Source: Aulostomus chinensis
Taxonomy: Eukaryota > Chordata > Actinopteri > Syngnathiformes > Aulostomidae
DNA: 64,000 bases
Direction: 5' to 3'
Assembly: GCA_037954235.1 (NCBI GenBank)
Contig: JBBMOA010000014.1
Span: 18,510,273 to 18,574,272 of the forward strand
The notes beneath the pieces were generated by a model, which worked only from the letters and a program-made list of their open reading frames with translations, searched no databases and was not told the origin of the DNA. Both the position numbers and the translations under genes were made by a program. Positions 28,901 to 42,700 of the stretch are shown here, one piece after another; position 1 is the first letter of the stretch, and each line of letters begins with the position of its first letter.

Positions 28901-31900
28901 ACTGTTTACTACAAGTGACCTTTTTTTTTTGACAGTTGTGCAACTAGCTAGTAGAGTGTGTTCTCCTCTCTGCTGCTTTAGTTGTTTCATTTTTTTACAT
29001 CAGCACAGCAGTCTTATTGTTTACAGCAGCCGATGGGTGAAACTGGCTGGGTGTCATGGCAACGACAGCAGCTCCAGCAGAAGAAGGTCAGTACACAATG
29101 AGAAACGGAATATTAATCACAGTTTTTACCTGGAAGTAGTAAGAACAATGTCTGCTATTTATTCCTGCCATTAAATGTTAAATGTAACACTTGACAAGAG
29201 AGTGAAAATACCCCAAAATTGAATGGCTTCATGCTTTGAAATCAACTTCATGAAATAGCAGAACACTCCAAATCCAGAGTGATAGCCAGCAGACCTGTTT
29301 TCAAAAACAGAGCTGGCCAGTCACCTCCCCAAATATTCAACAGCTACTTAGTGCCCTTTCATGACTGCGTATCAGGAATGCCAGCACATAAACTGCTGCT
29401 GTGTTACTACGTGCCGCTGGGCTGCTGAGGCACATGGTTTACACTACTTGCAATATGAATGTGATGACAGAGTGCTGCAGGAGGCAGCCGAGCCCTTACA
29501 TGACTGCTCCCCTCTGGCCCGGCTGGGCCCAACGATATGACCTACTGCTCCACCAATGAGGCACATCCCACCCCTCAGCAGCTGGCAACGGCAGCAGTTC
29601 AGGGTATTTTGGCAGCACAGCTGATTAAGGGAGATGGTAAATGGCATTCTACTAATATGCAAGAAGCTGAAACACTTTCCTGCCAATGCTTAATTTATTT
29701 TTTTCAGTTGGTTTTAAGCTCCCAGCGTGCCTGCCTTTAACAATAGAGATAAAAATAATATAAGAAAACAGATTTTTACTTCTTTGTCCTTATTTCTTTT
29801 TGCATGACTCATAAATCTATACATGAAACTACTATTTGGTAGACAGATGAACATATTAATCCCAAATTTCTGTGGAAAATATTGAATATTTTAGGACTGC
29901 ATTTATGCCACAGCTATTGTTACTGGTTACATTCCAGATAAAAACAGTACTTGCAAAAATACTACTAGTTTTTAGCAAATTAGCTCAATCTCCACCAGCT
30001 AAAATTTTAAATTGCTGCTTTAAATTCTCATTATTAATAAATGAATTGAATTCTAAATGCAGGACTTGAAATGAGGAATATTTTCATGCATGTTTTCATA
30101 ACAGATCTCAGAAATTCCTCATTTACCATTCCCCATTTACGAACAAATACAGAGAACAAGTTTCCAAATTCTCTGTTTTGCAGGATTAGGAAACCATTAC
30201 AACATAGAATTTAGGTGATAGGTCTGATGGAAGTTGAAGATTTGTTTGACACTGGAAATTCTTGCTCTTGAGTGCAGTCTACTTGTCCAATTCTTCATCT
30301 GGGTATCCATTTCAAGAGCATGCTGAATGTGGACTGCACTTGACCTTCACATCCATCTATACAAATTTGAGGAAGCCTGTGTGGCACCTTGTGTTAGTCC
30401 AGCTCTGGAGAAGTTAGCCGTTAGTGAGCGTGGCTAATCCACGGGTTGGCTCAGGTCCGGTGCGTGGCCATGTGTTCCTGCAGAGAGCACCAATCCCCCA
30501 GGAGCTGCTGTCAGCACTAACTCAGGAAACAGTTATACTGTTCATATTTTTACAAGCTGCCTCTATGTGCAGCTAAAGTGAATCATAAGCTAATCACTGC
30601 CAGCTGCCCCCCAGCCCTGATCTCGCTAGTCTTTCGCTGGCTAGCTGCTCCGGCTCCAGGAATGAGGGGAATCTTTCATATGCCGCATTCATCTCCCCCC
30701 GATATTCATCTTCACCGACCATCATGCACTACTCGGCTTTTTCCAGCCAGCCCACCCACTCCTGTCCTGCTGCAATGAGACAGTGATTTGAGTGTTGACC
30801 TGTTGAGTCCTGAAGGTAGAGTTGGAGCTGGTCTTAAGGCGAGACTATCAGACTATTAGATTGATGGGTTTAATTTGATAAATATTAAGAAGGGTGAGGG
30901 TTTTGGAGAGTGTAGAAGGATCAGTGTATGCTTGTGTGCTGTCTACTACTGTGGAGGGGGTAACCTCTGACCTTTGGAATGACCAAGAGAAGGATTTAAA
31001 AAGAGATGAGTAGCAGCATGGTTTAATGTAGTGGGTGCTCACTAACTTCCACGCGAGCGGCTCATTGTGTTTTTCTGTGCATTTTAAGAGAAAGCTGATG
31101 TCATCCCAGGATAGAAGGCTGTTCAGTGCTGGAGCTCTTGAAGGTTACAACATCTAAAACCTCACAGTCTCGAGAGACTTGTCCCTGATGTGGGGGCATT
31201 GTCCAGAAGCTCATTGTGAATCCTTCTGCTGACGCATGATGTGATTGAAAGAGCCTTGAAGATTCATGAGCGGTCCTGCTCTGGTCCTCGTTCATCTTCC
31301 CTTCACCTGCAGCTCACTGTCCCACCAGGGAGTTCGGATCAGACCTTGTCCTCCAAAGACCCAACATTCTCCCACAAACACCCTCTTCCTCCACTCTTAT
31401 CTCCACCCTTTGTAGCCGACCATTAAGCCCCTCTGATGGATGACAGGGGCTTCTTCTTTGGCGCAGATCGGTGGGAACACTTCTGGTTCTGGTTAGCATC
31501 TAAAGCTCCACTCCAGAGACAGAATGCAGCATCCTGGCTAAGCTGAGCTAAAGCTATGCCAGGCCTCCAGGCCCCCAAGTGAAGAGCAAAGTGATATTTC
31601 TGGGGCCTTCAAAAAAAACCCATTTTAGTCCCAGAAAGATAACTAGACTAAACACAAAGGATCCATCCTTAATCACTGTCGTTACTTGGGGAATTCGATG
31701 GCAAAACATCTGAATCCTTATTTAAGTAAACCGTTTGTGTAGAGAGGTTAATTGAAGTGTACGCATGATTAAATAAAGACCACAAAATGAGTGACTGACC
31801 ACAAGCTGTATGAGCAGCTACCTCAAAAATGTTTTTGTTTGGGTTGTAAGATTGGCACTCATTTTCTGGATCATTGGAGAATGATAATGGCTGGAAGACA

Positions 31901-32621
31901 CAGAGCGTAGAGAGAGGGGCTGTGAACGTCCCCCTTCAGAGTTTGAACTCTTAATGCAGCTCAGTGCTGTCTCGTTGCCACTCTAATTCAATTAGCTTCT
32001 GTCAATCACTGCCGAGGTATCAAACCACCTCAGACTAATATTTACAGAGGGGCTCTAATATCAATATGCAGGTTAAAGCCCAGTAGTCTCTCCCCTCTGC
32101 AATTATATAACCACATATAGCCAAAGTAGTGAATGACAACATTTACCACCCATCTCTCTGTGAGCACTGGTCGCCATGGTGGAACAGCAATCTCTATGAT
32201 AGTCCCCACACACACTCACCAAGGCACACATGCAACGTGCCATGCATATCGCCAAGTGTATTTTAACTGGCATATTTTAATATTAGCTTCAGAAAAATGA
32301 CACAAAGTAAAAGGACTCTAAATGGCCCATTTGAGCCAGAGTAAACACATTTAGCTATGAGGTCAGAGGCTGCCACACTAGAGGCAAGTTAGTTTGATAA
32401 TTTTGTCAAAATGTTTAATGTCCTGCTAAACCATTTGGGAAAAACAAGTGCGGCACCCATATTGACTTTGGCAGTAGCCTGTATACTCAAGGCTTCAAAC
32501 ATGTAAATCAACTGCTCCATCTTCATGGCAAATGTGAGTAGACGTTTCATGCCCCGACTGCTTGTAGGTCCTCGCTTTTTAACTCCTCGCCTCACTCTCT
32601 GTCCATAGTCTGTGAGTGCTA

Positions 32622-32665
<44 letters not shown>

Positions 32666-32867
32666 AGGTCAAACATCTTGATTTGATGAAATCTGTAAAT
32701 TTGGAAATTGCTGCAATTTTAATGCAGTGTTGTCATCATGTCACAAGTGTGCATGAGCTTCAGGTGGGGAGGCAAAGATGTGTATGAACAAGGGAGATGA
32801 CTTATGTGCTCTAATGGGTACTTAAGTTACATATGTACACGAGGTTGAAGGGGATTGTCACTGTTAA

Positions 32868-32908
<41 letters not shown>

Positions 32909-33749
32909 CTCAAGAATAAACAGTAGGTATACAGGGATCCACATCCACATACAGCAAATGCTCAGATGTTCCTCATCAAGCACTCGCAGGAACAGACGCA
33001 AGTCTCACATCCAATATGTCACTCTGCCTGTGGAACCATTCTTACAACATTCCCTACCCAGGTCCTTTTCACTTTCCATCCCTCTGCTTGCACTTGTAAT
33101 TGCGCATGCTGCCGTGAAAGAGGCACTGAAACCACAAGGTAATTTCGACAGCATTCTCCTCCCGCTTTCAAGCCTTGAAACAACACATCACCTTCCAGAT
33201 GCTTCTAGACCGACCTGGCGCTTGGACGTTTACATCTAGACGGGTTTCACCGTGCTGGTCTGTTGCACTGTTTGTGCTGGAAGTCGACAGGTCTGCTGTG
33301 CCTCACACCCCAATCACACGCAATCATGTGTGTTTCCTGGTTTACTATATGTAAACTTCTCTCACTCACATACACTCCCACACACAGAGACACACACAAG
33401 CACAAATGAAGCCATCAAACCTGTTATATTGCTTTGCTGTATAAAGTGTGCATAAATATACACACACAGACACCCAAAAAGCTAACAGTGGAGTTAAAAG
33501 AAAGTGTGTTTATGTAACACTTACACTTTTGTAACTCGCAGTTTATGATGTTTGATTCCATCGACTCTTTCTCAATGTTATTAAACCATAAAAGACTGTT
33601 TTCCTTTTCTGCCTCCCTGGTGTTCAGTGCATTGTTTCGTACAGTACAAGCTGTGCCTCCTGGCGACACTCTGGCTCTGTAACTCTGCTCCGCTGGCTCT
33701 CAAGGGAAATCATTGACACTAATAGGAAACATGCTGTGCCTCACACCCA

Positions 33750-33781
<32 letters not shown>

Positions 33782-36700
33782 GAATACATACAGATACATG
33801 AAAAGAGTTGTCCATCACTGCTGAAGTGTAAGCTCTCTTACAGTAGAACATGCGCAAGAAATTCATTACAGGACCAATAGAAACAAAATTTTAAGATATA
33901 GCAACACTGGCAAAACTGGTAAAATTGCCTACAGTTTTTGCTTTCTGTTTACAAGTTCCCTCAGAACTAAAAAAATAAATAAATAAAAATAGTTGTGTGT
34001 GAAGCAATACTGCCCATGGTTTTTGATGCATGTATGTAACAAATCAAGAGTATATTAATGCTAACAGTGTATTTGTTTAATATCAACTATTCTGTTCTGT
34101 TTGTCCCCGGAGGATAAAACCACTCACAACTTCTTTTTGTTAAATAAACACCAGAAGATGATCTGATCGAACAGCTTTGACACTTCGCTCTCATTAAAGC
34201 ATGAATCACATCCGGTAAAGCTGTTTGGTCATCGTGCTGAGGAGGCTGTTGTATCCAGTAGAGACGTGGGACCTTGTGAACACTGATTCTAGTGCCAGAA
34301 ATAGAGCTAGTGATGTGTCACGCTGACCCTGTGTTGACCAGCACAGCCCCTCTTCCCATGAGGGATGTCTTAGGGGTTACGAAGCTGAATTTGTTTCCAG
34401 TAAAAAGCTCCAAATGGGTTTGTCAGCAGGACAGAGAGGTCTAAGCTAGCATGATCTAAGTGGGTTCGCCCTGTAGTTCTGCCTGGATTCAGGATGATAA
34501 ATAGGTGGGAAAACAATGGAGACACAGTGGGTCAAGATGAGTGTGAGGATAAAAGGATTATTAGTGTGATTATTATAGTTAAGTCCAACTGACCTCTTTG
34601 TGTTTTTGTAGTGACGTTTAATGGTTTGCAGTGATTTCTGTTGCTTTTGCCTCTTTAAATACAGCTGTTTTACAGTGCCAGACTCAGTAGGGAAGAAGTT
34701 TTGATGACGTGACACGACTCTGACACTAAAGTCCATCCTCATTCACATCCGCACCTATGAGGAAGAAGTCCATAATATGTAAATAACTCACCCGTCTCTT
34801 GCGCTGTCCATGGCAGCCAGCGGGGAAAGGTGATGAGGGCTGCTGAGGTCCCGGTCCAGTCGATGCTGTCGGGAGGGCAGGTCAGTGACGGAGGAAGGGT
34901 TGGGGGTAGGGGAGAGGAGGTCCACTGAGGCGCTGTGGTGGGGGGTGCTGGAGCCAGCATACAAGCCTGAAAGACAAACAAAGCTAATTCAGTAAATGTG
35001 CCAAATAAACTCAAGGCCCTGTACTCCATCTTCCCTTTGAGCAAATTAAAAGCCATTTCATGGCAACGGGATTTTGTTATGACAACCTTCATCCAATCAG
35101 AGAGCTTTGTCAAATAAAATGTTCTGTGTCTGTGCTGTTTGTAATTTAGGGTACATTGTTTGTGCTGCCATGGGGCTTGGTTGTGCTTTCAGCTGTTTGC
35201 TGTTATTACACAATAATAAACTAAAATGTTACATGTGTGGGAACGGTAAACAGCAGGACATTTAAAAGGAGGAACAAGGTCACCAAGTAGCCTGGTTAGT
35301 TCTGGTTTGGTTGAGTACATACAGGTGTATATTTCACGGTGCTGCTGGTCACTAGTGTGACCTCTGTATGAAAAATAGATCAAGTTGCTTAAAAATTTGT
35401 TTTTCCTTTTGAGGATAACAATTGAAATTGAAATGCACTTAATGATTACTGCTATATTCTAATTTTTGAAGAAAAAAAAAAGAAGTCCATCATTCAAGTT
35501 CTCGAAGCCTAAAGTGATCTCTGAGAGGTCCTTGGTTTATCAAATGGTATTTTTCCAATCATGTTGAACGAAGAAAACTGTCTCCGATGAGAATTGGTGG
35601 ACATTTCCAATTTTTGCTCTTTTCCCTGGAATCTTGGTTAATTTATTTTTCTTTATTAAACATGTATGGTTGGACATAATCACTCTACACATCTGTTGTA
35701 ATACATGTGGTCGCTCCATCAGTTCCACTGACACTAGCCAACAAATAGCCTGGCCCATAACCATTGTAAGGCCACAATCTGTTGTTTTTAGTCTAACACT
35801 AATTAGTGTTAGATGTGCTTGTGGGCGGATTTCAGTTCCATCGGATTGAGCCAGCATCAGCAGTTCCCTCCCTCTTTCCAGTTTAGCAAAGCTAGCCAGC
35901 TGCTGGCCGTAGCTGCGTACAGTACAGACATGTGAGTCCTATCAACCTTCTCATCTATCTCTAAAAGAAAAGTGAATGATTTCACAAAATGTACGATTCT
36001 CAGAAGAAAGGTTAAACTTAATCTGCGTTTGTTTTTCCAACACTCCACTCTCTCAATTTTCTGCGCCGTTTATCTTCTGATTTCTTTCCCAGCGTCCAGG
36101 AAGAGATCGGTGCTCTCACTGACCAGAAGGGAAGACAGGGGGAGATGAAAGGAAGAGAAAAGATCAGCGCTCCTGGTTTTACTGTCTCAAGGTCCAGCTG
36201 TTTTCAAGTGGAAGCCTGCCAAGACCTGATCTGACAGCACTCTGAAATGGTTACAAGCTTGATTCATTATGCCCAAATCATCAATCACAGCCCTTAAATG
36301 TTTTCCCCTTTAGCCCCAACATCTGCTACCAGGCCGGCAAAACAGTCGACAAATAATGGCTGTGATTGCCTCAATTTCATCACTGGTTCCTTGAAGGGAG
36401 AGAGGATCTGATGGCACTCATGGAAGAATTGGTGCAGGATTATGTTCTGTACATGTTGTGGACTGGCTATGAGGAGAGCTCTGTGTGAAGATGGCCAATA
36501 TAACAGCGGGAGCATGTAAACCTCTTCACCAGAACCATGAGGAGTCCTTCCTCTGGTTAATCAGGGAGAACTCTAAATTGCCTCTATAAAACAGTGAGAG
36601 GATTCTTGTAAGTAAGCAGACGTATCAGTGGTAAACAGAAAAACAAGTTTAACTCTGACTGGAAGCATGACTCATTTTCTTCAAGTGTTAATGATGGGAC

Positions 36701-39700
36701 GGCTGCCAACGTTGCTGTTCCTCTTCCATGCATCCTATTGGCTCCAGAACAAAGTGAACCTCATGTAAATGGGAATCCTCAATGCCAACCTGCGACATTT
36801 TAGCTGGCCTTGAGTAACACAGCACCTTTGAACGCTTTGGCATCAGCTTACGAGTGAGCTCCTCAGGGCTTTCAAGCATTTAAAACAAAAGAGCAAGCAA
36901 CATCCACTAAGGAACAGAGGGTGGGTGAGGGTAAAAAGCCAAGACCCAGAGGCCCACTTCGACATTCAAAGACAAGTTGAGCGTTCACAGTCGTCAAACG
37001 GTGCACAGAGTTCCAACAACAATAACAGGGAGCAACGGGGATCCTGGATGGGGTACAGGCAGAACACCAGGACAGATGTGTCCATAAACTGAGGAATCTG
37101 CGGGGCATCGCTCTTGTCTTTAGGATTTTTATCATCTATTTATTGCTCTCTTGTTACCAATTCAAAGTGGTGTTGACTCAAGGTGATGATCAAAGTCATC
37201 AATTAGAAAATGGCAGTTTAAAGGCCACATGTGATGAATAAAAGATTCCGTTTGTCTGTCACTAATGGGTTTTGCAGTCTTTTCATGACAAGATGACAGG
37301 TTAACATGATATGGCTGTAAAATACATACCAAACAAAAGTAAGGGCTTGCAATACTTGCTTCTAAACTTTGATAACAAAGTAAAGTCCTGAAGGGCTGAA
37401 ATGTTGATAGAAATATGTATAAGACAACTTATAAAGAAAACATATATTGGGATGGTTTGGTTATATTTGACCGGGGCATTTTCAAAGTTTTACTGCTCTA
37501 AATTTCTGTAATACATCTGCGGGAAAGTTGACATGGTTGTTGATTACCGCTGATGTCTCGGTGATGACTTCCCCAGGTGTTGAGCTTTCTGGCGGTCAGA
37601 CTTCATTTGCTGGCCTCGTCTCCCCTCCTTGGAACAAATACTCCCTGGCTGTCGATATTTTGAAACACAGCCAGACCCATTTTGAATTGCTCAACCAGAG
37701 AAGATGGTGCTACTACCGGTGTCACATGGTATTTTGGCTTCAAGTTATGAAATGATTTAGTGCTATTACTTGTTAGAATATCTTTTTATTTAATTTATGG
37801 TGCGGTTTTTATTTCCTTTCACGATGCATAAACTCATATTCATGCATTTGTTTGCAGCCAGCTGGACAATTGTGGTGCCATATTCAATGGACTGCCCTGG
37901 AAGTCACTTGAGCTGCCCCAGCTTGTACAGGATACTGCTGCCAGGGATCTCACAAGAACAAGAAAATATGAGTATTTTTTTCCAGTTTTTACCTTGTACT
38001 GCATACCTGTGGCTTCAAGAGCAGACTTTTAACTACTACAGCTTTTTCTAGGGCACAGAAAGGTCTCAGCTAGGTCTGTTGAGGGGTTGTTGTTGATGGT
38101 CGAGGCTGAAGACAGGGGGAGTCAAGTGTTTGTAGTCAAGGGTCAAGGGTCATCTTTAAATTTCAATAGAATTTCTATACAGTAGTAGTGATCAGAATTA
38201 TTGGCCTGCTTGATTTTCAAGTTCATGATTTAGGCTATTTACAGAAATAAACAGAGATAATTAGTAACATGTCTAGTTCTGTGATAAATTATTAGTCTTC
38301 ACATGACCAGAATTAATGATGTTTTTTCAGCATGGAAAGATGATTTTTTTTCCCCAGTTTGTTATTAAATCCTATTATTGGAAAACAAAACAATTCCAAA
38401 GGCTACAAAGGCCATCGCCAAAGATCTGGAAATCACGTCTTAAACAGTTCTCAATGTTATCAAGAGGTTTTACAGTCATAAAACTTTTAAGGCGCTTTCA
38501 GGATGTGGTGCTAAAAAGAAACATACAGAGAAGTCTGTGAATGTTGGTGAGGATTTTGGAAAAAAAACACCATGTAAGACATGGGAGGAGTTCAGGTCTC
38601 CATGAAGGCCAGGATCAAGACTTGAGAAATGTTTGCAAAACTTTTCAATCTTTCTGGGACAGATGAAACTGAAGCAGAGCTCTGTGGGAATGAAGAGTAT
38701 CAGTTTGTTCATGGGAGACGAGCTAATCCGGACACCGTGTCATGGAGGTTCTATGATGCTGTGGCGCTGCTTTGTTTCTGGAGGCACTGAATGTGAAGGA
38801 TGATGATTATCAAAGCTTCTAAGAGTTAAATGTGCCAGAGATCTAGATTTGAGGTCTCTCAAAAACTCCAAGCACTCATCCAGCAGCACAAAGGAATGTT
38901 TAAAAATTAGGACGGACGGATTTAAATAATCCCCCATGAAAACCTACAGGGATGAAAAGAATCTTCCATTGCTAAAAGAACAGCGAACCTCTGGAACACG
39001 TATCACTGTAGGACAGAGAAGCTTTCGGATGACTCCAAAAAACATTTACCGTAGAGACCTCTCTAATCTTAATGAAGGGTGCTGGTGCAATTTGTCTTTG
39101 TATCATGACCATAACACTCTTAAACTCTAGATTGCATTTCTTTGAATTATTTATTTTCATTTCTGGTACTTACTTGGCTTTCAGTGTGTTTGTGTAATCC
39201 TTTTGCAAAGCACTTAGAGGTCGTGTTTGTAAATGGCGATATGTTAAAAAGGTTATTATCATTGACTTATGTTCTAGATGATGCGGTCTCATCGTTATCG
39301 TGTGTGTGGAATGTCAGGGCAGAGTCCTGTGAGCACCTGTGAAGATGTCTTGACCAAGTCCAGGAGAACGTCCATCTCTTGTGCTGTACAGGTGCTGTGA
39401 GGGTCCAGAGCTCTGGAGGTGCTGCATGGACAGACAATCGCTCAACACGTCCTGCTCCAGGTGAGGGCAGGGCCGAAGCTGTCGGTGAATATACAGGATT
39501 AAATCTAAACACTTACAAGGAATTGTATTTAGTCATATGTAAAAATCTGCATCTGTTTGCAGGATTACACAACCTAAGAGCAAAAAAAAACCAACCCCAA
39601 AAACAAAACAGCTTCAGTTTTGTCTATTTGCACGTTGGACTCTTTGTGCTTTCTTTCTTTTTTCTTTTTCAATAATGTGATTTTAAAGTTAATTTGAAAC

Positions 39701-42700
39701 AGTAACTCAGCAAATAAGAGCACATTGAGAGTCAGGGAGAACCAAAGGACGGATCACACACTCCTTTTTGAGTCATGCATTGGCCTTGGGCTTGGTGGGT
39801 AAGACATCACTGTTCCAGCATGGAGCCAATGCAAAATTGCTTCTGTTTCTCTCAGTGCCAACAGTAATGGGGCAACCGAAGACACATTTCAGCTGGAGAG
39901 CTGATCACACGCCACGCAGAGCAAACCTAAACCTGAGAAAACGTGTGTCAGATGGAAAACTGGGACATCTGCCTTCTGGATCAGTGGAACAGCTGACCTC
40001 TGCTGTATACATCAGTGGATTTCTGTGTCATAAACCACTGCAGCACCAGCCACTGAACCTTTCCTCCTCTTCTCTTGAGGCAGGGATCAGGATACAATGG
40101 CTGCTTATCTGCAGCAGGCAGAGAGAACGATGCGCAAACAATGGTGGAGTGCAGAGAGCCCAGTCTCTTTCTAACTGTAAGCAACTCCATTGATGAAAAA
40201 CAACCATTAATTTCCTTTCAGTGGATATCATTAACAAATATTGCATGTGAAAGAAACCCGTGATATGACTCATTCTTGTGTGCCATAAACTTCCATTTTT
40301 GCCAACAAACTAATAAAACACAGTGAGCCACAATAATGTTCCTTCATTCTGGGGAAACATGTGTGACTGATCTAACATCAGAAACATTATTAGGCCGATT
40401 GATTTTGACATAACATGTGTAAGTGGTGGTTTGATGTGTATTTTGGGAAAAGTCACTTAAAATCTATCCGCGCTTCATTGCAGTTTGATCAAGTGTTAAA
40501 GCAAATATACAGTAAAGTGAATCACCAGGCTTGTGTTAGCTTTGTCAGTTCGCCACATAACAGTCGCAACTTTGTAGTCCGATCTTTTCTTAAAAGTGAA
40601 TCGTTACACAAAAATTGAACACAAAACTTTTTTCGCATGCAGTGCCTTTCGTTTTAATAACAAGTCAAATGTTTGGATATTGTGTACGTCAGTGGGTTTA
40701 CATGCATATTTGTATTAAGCCTTCCATCGTACTCTCTGTCGTTGTCCTAGTACACAAGAACTGGGAAGAATCGATTTATTGATGAAAGTTTGTCCGCCTC
40801 CAGAATGGTAAATAGTGGTATGTCCTCTTAGAGCTGGTTTTAAGACTTTTGGTTTGAGTCACATACAGTATAAAATAAGGTAGTCAACTTCATGGTGTCC
40901 CTGTTAAACAGTGCGGTTCAATTGAAAAACTTAAAGAAAAATGGACAACTTCAACTGAGAAAGTGTGAAGTTTGTCTTGTCTGTTTTCATGCTAGAACCC
41001 ACCATGAGGACATCTGCCTCGACTGTGCACTGTTACTTCATAAAGTACGATTTCAATTAGAACAACGCAATTAAATTAATTTTAAAAGTACAGTTCGACT
41101 TGGACTAGCATAATAAACTGACTTTTTATGGCATTACGTTAAAGTATGATTAGTTTAGTATAGGATATTTCACACATATAAAGGTAAAGAAAACGAAGAC
41201 AGAGGATATATACAAGTAGGTGTGAGGGCGTGGCTAAAAACTGTAAAGGCCTATATGAGAACCATATCCAAAAGATATATAAAAGGTAAAAATACAAAAA
41301 CAAAAACTGATTGGAAGTTACCAACTGGTGAAATCAACTCCAGATAATTTAAACACAAAATTTGTAGGTTTGTGTGATCAGAAATCCAAATATATCAATT
41401 CTCCATTTCAAACATACAATTTTGAGGGTAGTTTGAGCAAGCAAGTTTTTGACATCACACCAATAGGAGGCAGAAAGATGGAGTGTTGGTTCACTCAACT
41501 TGCAAAAGAAATATAAAGTTACTTAAGTAGTGACTGAAAAATGAGTTAGTGGATACAAGCACCTGGAATGACTGTCTTCTGTGTTTCACTATCGCCCCTT
41601 CAGGAATAACATGGCAAGGAATAACCTTGTATCACTAGACAAGATGGTCCAGTCCTAGCTTGATCATGTCTTCAAACTGTTCCTTTACCTTGACTGTGTA
41701 CTTTTCAATGTTGGTTAATAGTAAGAAATAATAAATTCATGATGCCAAGAGGGTTAAAGATCTGGCATCGTTGATGTGAGTCATTTTATTAGCCAAAGCA
41801 CTTACACATGGTCTGACGCAGACAACAACATAGTTTTCTTCATCATCACCTCCAACCATTCTTTTTTGTCTTCTGTCTGTCTCAGTGTTTCTGCCCGTCA
41901 GTCAATCCAGCCATAAATCCTCCTTTGATTATTCCCACATCGTACCCTGACAGCGGTGACCCATGAGACCTTCAAAAATATTCCTTTGAATTATTAAAAC
42001 TACGGTATATTTTCTAATCTTTATTTGGGTCGAAGTGTTTTCTAACTAGCATCATTGATGTTGTGTTAGATGCTGTTTATCAGTAAACCTCTAAGCGCGT
42101 ATCCTCCTAGGAATTCTTCTGACTGCCCTGAAGAACATTTATCACATGTAATTGGTGCTCTGTTTTCCTCACAGCGACGCTCCGAACAGTTTTCTATGAG
42201 GCTGCTCCAAGAGTGGAGTGAGAGCATTTGTTTGACATTTGTCCATAACATCTGGCCACTGGGGTATTCCACACTACAGCTTATTAACAAAGCTACGAGC
42301 ACACATGTGTTTCCCTTTACGACTGAGCAAAGGAACACATCATCCAGCCTGCCACTATCCAGCTCCTTCCACAACAATGAGCCCATTCTCTCTGTTATTT
42401 ACCCTCTTACTGTCAGGACAGGAATGGGCATTTGACCATGAACACAATGAAATGTGGTCAAAACTGATCTATTGTTGGGGAAACTATCCTAAAAGCTACT
42501 CCCAACTTTAAAATCCTTAAATTAAACCAATTAGAAGGATCTGCGGATAATGCTCATCAAAACGGACAAATTAAATCAAGTTTATATAATCTGCTATGCT
42601 GATTTGAATGAGGTCACACAGGCATGTAAACCCACTGAGATTTTTAATACCTACTGTATTATTATAAATTCAATTTTCCACTTACTGAATCTTTAGAGAA

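Larger units (their letters stand above)
26813..34791 (-). other. glis1 intron of 8 kb (between the 34792 and 26682 exons)
   Basis: No coding exon was recognised here. It contains a possible interspersed repeat at about 27815-28560, CA/GT microsatellites at 32623-32663, 32870-32902 and 33742-33781, and several stretches of balanced composition (for example 29240-29640, 30380-30780 and 31960-32110) that look like conserved non-coding DNA. The small open frames in it are short, overlap on both strands and match nothing known. Confidence 0.6.
34967..39336 (-). other. glis1 intron of 4.4 kb
   Basis: It contains a perfect 22-base palindrome at 35792-35813, a dispersed repeat fragment at about 35850-36040 and a decayed Tc1/mariner copy at about 38175-38900. 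Between them, about 36170-36450 and 36660-37130 have balanced composition and no gene. No extra glis1 exon was found. Confidence 0.6.

Noticed and set aside
35540..35857. Open frames on both strands around the 22-base palindrome
   Set aside because: They overlap each other and lie in what looks like dispersed repeat DNA.
39768..40193. A 141-codon plus-strand open frame in a glis1 intron
   Set aside because: It has no known motif, no splice or start context, and no convincing codon bias. Conservation testing could revive it.
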